From positions 1-11,214 of the forward strand of contig CAZDRB010000026.1 of the NCBI GenBank assembly GCA_964507925.1: a stretch of 11,214 bases of DNA. The letters run 5' to 3'. Each line of letters begins with the position of its first letter. Position 1 is the stretch's first letter. Below, in pieces: positions 7,666-11,214 of the stretch. The stretch comes from CAZDRB01 sp964507925. Its GTDB lineage: Bacteria; Patescibacteriota; Microgenomatia; UBA1400; UBA12108. The notes beneath the pieces were generated by a model. It worked only from the letters and a program-made list of their open reading frames with translations, ran no database searches and was not told the DNA's origin. The position numbers and the translations under genes were made by a program.

Positions 7666-8016
7666 TTAATATGCTTTTGGTGGGGTAATGTTGTCGTTCA
7701 GGATGGAGATACCGAAGAAGTATTGAATGACAAGCATGATTGCCCAAGCGCTTGCGACAACTGCCAGTCCGACAAGGGCGGCCGTAATGCGGTCACGAGC
7801 TTCTTGGGTTTTGCCTTTGTCGCCGCCTGAGGTGATCCACTGGATGCCTCCCCAGATAAGGAACATAAAGACGAGGAGAGCAGCAACGAGCATGGCCCCT
7901 TGGACTGCGCCGCGGATAAGAGTACCGATATTGGTGATTGCGACGTTTTCTGGTTTGCCGATCGAGAGGTCTGGAGCGCCAGGTGCGGCTGCCATTACTT
8001 TGCTGACGATGTTCAT
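7666..8016 (-). CDS. T4SS pilin-like two-helix membrane protein (pilin 6)
   Basis: 116 aa. The N-terminus MNIVSKVMAAAPGAP resembles that of pilin 4 (MNI..SKV.AA) and may be a short leader cut near the Ala run. Helix at about 36-56, the loop GGIQWITSGGDKGK at 56-69 followed by a basic/acidic turn (TQEARDRIT), helix at about 78-101, and a short tail ending PPKAY. The layout is that of VirB2/TrbC-type pilins. The ATG at 8016 has the best Shine-Dalgarno of the cluster (AAAGGAG, 5-6 nt upstream), suggesting strong independent translation. This gene and pilin 5 are the closest pair in DNA and protein across the loop, consistent with tandem duplication. Confidence 0.85.
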   Translation of the reverse strand: MNIVSKVMAAAPGAPDLSIGKPENVAITNIGTLIRGAVQGAMLVAALLVFMFLIWGGIQWITSGGDKGKTQEARDRITAALVGLAVVASAWAIMLVIQYFFGISILNDNITPPKAY

Positions 8017-8034
8017 ATTATCTCCTTTGTCTTA

Positions 8035-8051
8035 CTTAGATATATTCTAAG
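8035..8051. repeat. Perfect inverted repeat upstream of the pilin 6 ribosome site
   Basis: CTTAGA (8035-8040), TATAT, TCTAAG (8046-8051): a perfect 6-bp stem with a 5-nt loop. It lies 7 bp before the pilin 6 Shine-Dalgarno in the transcript. It could be an operator, an RNase processing stem or a stabiliser. A direct repeat TTTAGCAA (8052-8059 and 8070-8077, 18 bp apart) sits beside it in the same 62-bp AT-rich gap, which may also carry a weak promoter (TTGAAA/ATATAT, minus strand). Confidence 0.5.
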
Positions 8052-8078
8052 TTTAGCAATTATTTTCAATTTAGCAAG

Positions 8079-8384
8079 TTATTCGGTCAAGCCGATGCCA
8101 AAGAAGTAGTCGACGAGTTTGAAGATAGCCCAGGCACTAGCGACGATTGCGAGACCAATAACACTGTTTGTAAGCTTGCCCCTAGCTTCTTCGAGCTTGC
8201 CTTTGTCTCCTCCTGAAGTGATCCATTGGACGCCTCCATAAACCATGTAGAGGAAACTAGCTAGAGCTGCAACTAAGATGACAGCAGAGAAGGATTTTTC
8301 GACAAAAGTGCCGAGCGTGTCATTGACTGCGACACGAGTTTTGACCTGGTCACCGATGTTGATATTGAATGAGCTAGGGGCCAT
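8079..8384 (-). CDS. T4SS pilin-like two-helix membrane protein (pilin 5)
   Basis: 101 aa from the ATG at 8384. A longer reading from 8408 would use TTG and run into the preceding gene, whereas the ATG lies 5 bp after the pilin 4 stop. Polar N-terminus (NINIGDQVK, recalling NIGERLK in pilin 1), helix at about 31-50, loop GGVQWITSGGDKGK at 50-63, helix at about 72-95, short acidic end. VirB2/TrbC-type layout. No Shine-Dalgarno is visible before the ATG, so translation probably depends on coupling to pilin 4. It is nearly identical to pilin 6 through the loop and the IVASAWAI part of the second helix. Confidence 0.85.
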   Translation of the reverse strand: MAPSSFNINIGDQVKTRVAVNDTLGTFVEKSFSAVILVAALASFLYMVYGGVQWITSGGDKGKLEEARGKLTNSVIGLAIVASAWAIFKLVDYFFGIGLTE

Positions 8385-8389
8385 AAGTT

Positions 8390-8734
8390 TTAGCCGGCTG
8401 TGGGCCAATTAATATTTAATAAATCGAGACCGATTGCTGTCTCGAGGAACTTGACTATAACATAGGAGGCGACGAGAATTGCAAGACCAATCAAGCCCTG
8501 AGTGATTCTGTTTCTAGCTTCTTCGATCTTGCCCTTATCGCCACCGGCGATAATCCAGTTGAGGCCGCCTCTCAGAAAGAAGATAATAAAGGCTAGACCG
8601 CCGACGATAATGAGAGTTTGCCAGAGGACACCAAAGGTGATCGCGAATTGTTGTGGAGAGTCGGCAGGAGAGCTGCCACCGGGAACAGCGCGGTTTGTGA
8701 TTGCGGCGTGGACTTTGGATATAAAAATATTCAT
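8390..8734 (-). CDS. T4SS pilin-like two-helix membrane protein (pilin 4)
   Basis: 114 aa. N-terminus MNIFISKVHAAITN is like that of pilin 6 and may be a leader. It is followed by a Pro/Ser/Gly-rich stretch, helix at about 35-55, loop GGLNWIIAGGDKGK at 56-69, the charged turn IEEARNRIT, and helix at about 78-98. VirB2/TrbC-type layout. It starts 3 bp after the pilin 3 stop and has no Shine-Dalgarno, so translational coupling is likely. The Arg just before the GG of the loop (FFLRGG) is unique among the seven. An Arg-rich overlapping reading frame (8535-8975) is a shadow. Confidence 0.85.
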   Translation of the reverse strand: MNIFISKVHAAITNRAVPGGSSPADSPQQFAITFGVLWQTLIIVGGLAFIIFFLRGGLNWIIAGGDKGKIEEARNRITQGLIGLAILVASYVIVKFLETAIGLDLLNINWPTAG

Positions 8735-8737
8735 AGT

Positions 8738-9145
8738 TTATGGTTGTGGACGGACAACGGGGAAGCTTGAATTTGGTGCTGAGTTCATGCCTCTCCCAAA
8801 AATAATTGATTCTTGAATAGCTTTTCCGGGCTCGAGAATATCTAGTCCGAGCGCTCGTCCGACGATCCAGACAACGGCGTAGGAGACAGCGACGACGATG
8901 ATGCCGATTGCGCCGTTGGTCATCATGGCCTTGGCTTTGTCGATCTTGCCTTTGTCGCCACCGGCCGTGATCCAAGTGAGTCCACCGAGGAGGAAGTAGA
9001 TAGAAAAGGCAAGACCAGCAATGATCGTGAATACTACCAAAACGTTCGAGATAACTGCCTCGAGCGCTCCAGTTGAGCCGGCAAGATCGTCTCCCGGCTG
9101 GTATCCTCCAGGCGTTGTGATCTGATCAAAGTTGATGTCAGCCAT
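8738..9145 (-). CDS. T4SS pilin-like two-helix membrane protein with extended C-terminus (pilin 3)
   Basis: 135 aa, the longest of the seven. N-terminus contains ITTPGGYQ, shared with pilin 2, then an Asp/Gly-rich segment, helix at about 32-53, loop GGLTWITAGGDKGK at 54-67, helix at about 77-97, and a tail of about 35 residues rich in Ser, Pro and Asn that no other copy has. VirB2/TrbC-type layout. The tail could be exposed on a filament or could cap it; this is inference. The gene starts 2 bp after the pilin 2 stop, with a GGGAG ribosome site about 10 nt upstream of the ATG. Confidence 0.85.
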   Translation of the reverse strand: MADINFDQITTPGGYQPGDDLAGSTGALEAVISNVLVVFTIIAGLAFSIYFLLGGLTWITAGGDKGKIDKAKAMMTNGAIGIIVVAVSYAVVWIVGRALGLDILEPGKAIQESIIFGRGMNSAPNSSFPVVRPQP

Positions 9146-9147
9146 AT

Positions 9148-9498
9148 TTAAAAGCTCCCTGGTCCAGTAATTTTGGGTGAGAGAATAGCAGTTGCACTAC
9201 CAAAGAGGACGTAGGAGATGACGCCGGTTAAAGCGGCAGCCCCAACCATAACGACGAGTCCGATGAGCGACATGTTGATCGAGGTTACGGCAGCCTCGAT
9301 TTTTTTCTGATCTCCTGCGGAGGTAATGTAGGTGAAGCCAGCAAAAATTAGGTTGAAAAAGGCATAGATGCCAGCTCCAGCAAAGATAATGGTCGTGACA
9401 TTTGAGATAAATCTAGGAAGGTCAGTAACATCTTGGTAACCACCGGGATTGATGGTTTGGAGGGGGTTGTTGATCGGATCACCTAGTAGACCAGCCAT
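9148..9498 (-). CDS. T4SS pilin-like two-helix membrane protein (pilin 2, divergent loop)
   Basis: 116 aa. N-terminus with TINPGGYQDV, matching the PGGYQ motif of pilin 3. Helix at about 32-52, loop AGFTYITSAGDQKK at 53-66, helix at about 75-98, tail ending TGPGSF. The loop departs from the GGDKGK form: the first Gly of the GG pair is Ala and the basic pair is QKK, and the following turn lacks the EEAR pattern. The VirB2/TrbC-like layout is kept, so this may be a minor or structural subunit. It starts 2 bp after the pilin 1 stop with no clear Shine-Dalgarno. Confidence 0.85.
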   Translation of the reverse strand: MAGLLGDPINNPLQTINPGGYQDVTDLPRFISNVTTIIFAGAGIYAFFNLIFAGFTYITSAGDQKKIEAAVTSINMSLIGLVVMVGAAALTGVISYVLFGSATAILSPKITGPGSF

Positions 9499-9500
9499 AT

Positions 9501-9821
9501 TTATAATCCGCTATTTAATATCGGCACTCCTGTGACTACTTGGATCAACTGAATAATCCAGTAGGAGCCAAAGAGTACGGCAAGACCAATTATAGCAGAG
9601 GTCAGGGTTTTTTTACCCTCCTCCAGTTTGTGAGAGTCGCTCGCGCTTGTGATAATTGAGAAGCCCCCGAGGATGATCATAAAAAAGATAATCAGACCGC
9701 CGACGATATAGACGTTGGGAAGGACATTGTTGATTAGGGAACCAACGCCAGTATAGGTCGATTCGGCAGATTCTCCCTGAAATTTGAGCCTTTCGCCGAT
9801 GTTTACGATTGGTGTTGCCAT
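9501..9821 (-). CDS. T4SS pilin-like two-helix membrane protein (pilin 1, first of cluster)
   Basis: 106 aa from the ATG at 9821. A GTG at 9842 is in frame but lies within the promoter region and adds a poor N-terminus. Polar N-terminus of 30 residues, helix at about 34-51, loop GGFSIITSASDSHK at 52-65, charged turn LEEGKKTLT, helix at about 75-97, short tail. VirB2/TrbC-type layout, with a loop most like that of pilin 7 (both have GGF..[IL]TSA and an EGK or AGK turn). It is the first gene of the minus-strand cluster and faces the sigma factor gene across 39 bp. No Shine-Dalgarno; an extended -10 sits 11 nt upstream of the ATG. Confidence 0.85.
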   Translation of the reverse strand: MATPIVNIGERLKFQGESAESTYTGVGSLINNVLPNVYIVGGLIIFFMIILGGFSIITSASDSHKLEEGKKTLTSAIIGLAVLFGSYWIIQLIQVVTGVPILNSGL

Positions 9822-9832
9822 ACGATAAGCAA

Positions 9833-9859
9833 AGTATACCACTCTAGTATAATTGTAAA
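9833..9859 (-). promoter_or_regulatory. Promoter of the pilin cluster
   Basis: On the minus strand, TTTACA (9859-9854) and the extended -10 TGGTATACT (9841-9833) are 15 bp apart. The expected transcript would begin about 4-5 nt before the ATG at 9821, almost leaderless. The -35 hexamer directly abuts the -10 of the opposing sigma-factor promoter. Confidence 0.5.
9848..9853 (+). promoter_or_regulatory. -10 element of the sigma factor gene, likely leaderless
   Basis: A perfect TATAAT ends 7 nt before the ATG at 9861, so transcription would be expected to start at or next to the start codon. No good -35 is visible at 16-18 bp spacing (ATAAGC at 17), so the promoter may need an activator. It overlaps the pilin cluster promoter on the other strand. 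Confidence 0.5.
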
Positions 9860-9860
9860 C

Positions 9861-10397
9861 ATGGAGAGAATAGTTGCGGAAGTATTATCAGGAAAGAAGG
9901 GGGCAGCGACGCGTTTTTATAAACAGTTTGCTCCGAGAGTGAGAGCATATTTGATTAGGAAGATGCCCAGTATCGAGGACGCTGAGGACGTATTGCAGGA
10001 GACGTTTTTGTCGGCATTTGACTCCTTGCCTCTTTATCAGGGGAAATCCAGCTTAGTTACTTGGATAATCTCGATTGCCAATCATGAGGTTGCGGACTTT
10101 TATCGCAAGCGTTATATCAGGCAGGCCGTTGAGAAAACAACGCCACTTTTTGACAACTTGGTGTCAGAAGTGCTCTCGCCCGAGTTTATCCTGGAAAAGA
10201 AAAAAATGGAGCGCAAGTTTATGCGAGCGTATCGGAGCTTGTCGATGCAGCACCAAGATGTGCTGTCTCTGAGGTACGAGCTATCCATGAACGTCAAAGA
10301 GATTGCGCTCCGAATGAAAATGAGCTTTAAGGCGACGGAGTCATTACTATTTAGGGCCAGAGTTGCGTTTCGCGAAGCTTATGAAGCAAGAGAGTAA
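9861..10397 (+). CDS. ECF-type RNA polymerase sigma-70 factor
   Basis: 178 aa, the usual length for an extracytoplasmic-function sigma factor. Sigma region 2 spans about 16-84. It contains DAEDVLQETFLSAF at 40-53, typical of region 2 core binding, and the downstream helix with WIISIANHEVADFYRKR, typical of the -10 recognition part. After a linker, region 4 spans about 120-174, with a helix-turn-helix at about 145-170 (MNVKEIALRMKMSFKATES, then LLFRAR) for -35 recognition. It would direct RNA polymerase to a specific promoter set, normally held in check by an anti-sigma factor. It is divergent from the pilin cluster and overlaps the next gene by 17 bp. The family is clear; the target promoters and signal are not. 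Confidence 0.92.
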   Translation: MERIVAEVLSGKKGAATRFYKQFAPRVRAYLIRKMPSIEDAEDVLQETFLSAFDSLPLYQGKSSLVTWIISIANHEVADFYRKRYIRQAVEKTTPLFDNLVSEVLSPEFILEKKKMERKFMRAYRSLSMQHQDVLSLRYELSMNVKEIALRMKMSFKATESLLFRARVAFREAYEARE

Positions 10398-10611
10398 GTT
10401 TTTGGCGGAGCTTGAGGCGCGAGCGCGGGAGCAGAGAAAGCTTGCCGAGACCGAGATATTGCCACAGTGGGCTAGGGGAATAGGAGCTTGGTTAACCCAG
10501 AATCCATGGAGGGTGATTGTGCCGGGGGCAAGTATTGTGTATGGAGTACTGCGTATAGGGTATGGGACAGAATGGAGAGAGTTTATTCTCGGATTGTTTG
10601 GAGGGTTTTGA
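10381..10611 (+). CDS. Small membrane protein coupled to the sigma factor gene (candidate sigma partner)
   Basis: 76 aa from the ATG at 10381. A longer reading from 10363 would need TTG. The ATG lies inside the sigma factor gene (17-bp overlap), a spacing that favours translational coupling. The N-terminal about 27 residues are highly charged and helical (MKQESKFLAELEARAREQRK), followed by one hydrophobic segment at about 43-60. There is no HxxxCxxC zinc anti-sigma motif. Many ECF factors are followed by a membrane-anchored anti-sigma factor, so this charged helix plus membrane segment may have that role, but it is very short for the known families. I do not recognise it otherwise. Confidence 0.65.
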   Translation: MKQESKFLAELEARAREQRKLAETEILPQWARGIGAWLTQNPWRVIVPGASIVYGVLRIGYGTEWREFILGLFGGF

Positions 10612-10916
10612 TGAAGCCGCTTATCATTTGGGTGAGTTATGTTTGGACTGTGACCTTGGCGGGTCTTGCGATCCATCCGTATCAATCAATCAAGAGAATG
10701 ATGTTCTCTAAGCAGATATTATTGCCGGTTGCACTTTCTCCACTACTTGGACTTATTGGGCTTTTTGTGGTCGGAAGAGTGGGGAGCTATGTTTTTACCC
10801 TAGGATCCTTGTCCCGAGAGATAGTGAGCCTTGTTCTGGGGAGCACCCTGATTGGTTTACTACTGTGGCAGGCACTACTCCTCGCACTTATTTTGAGATT
10901 TTGGCGTGCGAGATAA
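10611..10916 (+). CDS. Small three-helix membrane protein in the sigma factor operon, function unknown
   Basis: 101 aa. The ATG at 10611 shares one base with the preceding TGA stop (TGATG), a classic coupled start; an in-frame ATG at 10488 lies inside the previous gene and is rejected. Three hydrophobic helices are visible at about 4-22, 35-56 and 71-96, with short basic connectors and a basic C-terminus (RFWRAR). No Cys, His cluster or recognisable motif. Its tight linkage to the sigma factor and the 76-aa protein suggests a three-gene signalling unit in which a membrane complex could control the sigma factor. This role is inferred from gene order alone. Confidence 0.65.
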   Translation: MKPLIIWVSYVWTVTLAGLAIHPYQSIKRMMFSKQILLPVALSPLLGLIGLFVVGRVGSYVFTLGSLSREIVSLVLGSTLIGLLLWQALLLALILRFWRAR

Positions 10917-10948
10917 ATGATTTGGGTAGTTTTTGCGACATAGGGGGT

Positions 10949-11155
10949 ATGGACATCCCTCGGCATTGGCGAAATAGAAATTGGAGATATTCTTTGACTC
11001 CTAGACACCCTGGGGCACTAAAAGAGGGAGTCAAACACAATCCTATTTTAACCCTAGCTCAACTTGCCCTATTGGATCAAAAAACTCAAGATGAGGTTCA
11101 TAAGACAATGAAAGAAGGAGGGTTTAGAAATGGGCGAGCAAGTTATGAAAGGTGA
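10949..11155 (+). CDS. Short protein with DUF35-like N-terminal segment
   Basis: 68 aa from the ATG at 10949, which follows a G-run (AGGGGGT) too close to be a good ribosome site. The opening MDIPRHWRNRNWRYSLT resembles the N-terminal segment of DUF35 proteins (Zn-ribbon plus OB-fold proteins that partner thiolase/HMG-CoA synthase enzymes). The cysteines of the zinc ribbon that should follow are absent; the rest is a polar, probably helical segment ending GRASYER. The next gene begins inside this one (11130) and resembles an OB-fold start. It could be a real small gene paired with the OB-fold protein or a decayed/split DUF35 gene. The family link is from memory of motifs and is tentative. The 32-bp gap from the preceding gene holds nothing I can name. 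Confidence 0.5.
   Translation: MDIPRHWRNRNWRYSLTPRHPGALKEGVKHNPILTLAQLALLDQKTQDEVHKTMKEGGFRNGRASYER
11114..11119 (+). promoter_or_regulatory. Strong Shine-Dalgarno for the last gene
   Basis: AAGGAGG lies about 10 nt upstream of the ATG at 11130, inside the end of the 68-aa gene. It supports the 11130 start and shows that the organism uses canonical anti-Shine-Dalgarno pairing as well as leaderless starts. Confidence 0.6.
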
Positions 11156-11214
11156 GGTTTGGAGCTTTACAACTATTACGGATATAAATAGAGTTCCTAG
11201 TGGATTTGAGGAGT
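11130..11214 (+). CDS. Start of a probable DUF35-like OB-fold protein, cut by the window end
   Basis: Only 28 codons are present: MGEQVMKGEVWSFTTITD and then INRVPSGFEE. The pattern G-x-V-[WY]-S-[FY]-T followed by P-x-GFE is the opening of the OB-fold half of DUF35 proteins, which shuttle acyl substrates for thiolase-like enzymes. The start overlaps the end of the 68-aa gene by 26 bp in another frame and has a strong ribosome site, so the two are probably translated together. With so little sequence the family call is tentative; if right, thiolase or HMG-CoA synthase genes would be expected nearby. Confidence 0.5.
   Translation, partial: MGEQVMKGEVWSFTTITDINRVPSGFEE

Noticed and set aside
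7727..8050. Plus-strand ORFs antisense to the pilins (also 8502-8816 and 7119-7340)
   Set aside because: They mirror the conserved helix-loop-helix coding of the pilins (recurring PLSPP.VI motifs come from the GGDKG loop), so they are shadows.
8385..8408. TTG start extending pilin 5
   Set aside because: It overlaps the end of pilin 4; the ATG at 8384 follows the pilin 4 stop by 5 bp as at the other pilin junctions.
8535..8975. Arg-rich minus-strand ORF of 146 aa
   Set aside because: It lies in another frame across pilins 3 and 4 with skewed composition typical of a shadow reading frame.
10609..10613. UGA recoding (code 25) as in Gracilibacteria
   Set aside because: TGA at 10609 coincides with a coupled ATG start of a sensible downstream protein. 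In addition, no conserved Gly position in the window is written TGA.

Overview
The window suggests a Candidate Phyla Radiation (Patescibacteria, Microgenomates-like) bacterium. The reasons are a run of small two-helix type IV secretion system (T4SS) pilin-like proteins, a VirB6/TrbL-like channel protein and a cysteine-rich murein hydrolase of a kind I associate with CPR T4SS loci, with no VirB7/8/9/10-type envelope genes in view. The lineage is inferred from style, not from a marker gene. UGA acts as a stop (10609-10611, 11153-11155), which argues against the UGA=Gly code of Gracilibacteria/Absconditabacteria.

Layout. Positions 1-2694 (+) hold the 3' part, or nearly all, of a large soluble protein I cannot name. 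It converges, with an 8-bp gap, on a long minus-strand cluster (2703-9821). In transcription order from 9821 leftward, that cluster holds seven paralogous two-helix pilin-like proteins (pilin 1 nearest the start; pilin 7 after a 287-bp non-coding gap), a secreted transglycosylase/lysozyme-like protein of about 747 aa, a 176-aa single-pass membrane protein, and a VirB6/TrbL-like polytopic protein with an N-terminal signal peptide. Most junctions are 2-7 bp, so genes are probably translationally coupled. Internal promoter-like sites suggest at least two transcription units (pilins 1-6, and pilin 7 onward).

Divergent from the pilin cluster across a 39-bp gap is an ECF-type sigma-70 factor (9861-10397, +). 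Two overlapping genes for small membrane proteins follow it (10381-10611, 10611-10916). The pairing suggests, but does not prove, that the sigma factor and its small membrane partners control or respond to the pilus/T4SS locus. The right end (10949-11214) has a 68-aa ORF with a DUF35-like N-terminus and the start of a gene resembling the opening of a DUF35 OB-fold. That is probably a separate transcription unit.

How the genes may work together: the pilins would assemble a surface filament or channel, the VirB6-like protein the inner-membrane pore, the hydrolase would open peptidoglycan, and the 176-aa protein may be an accessory. The ATPases (VirB4/VirD4) are not in the window. Notable non-coding structure: -10 elements placed 6-11 nt before start codons, implying leaderless or nearly leaderless mRNAs; a perfect 21-bp direct repeat with a LexA-box-like core in the 287-bp gap; and a perfect inverted repeat just upstream of the pilin 6 ribosome binding site.
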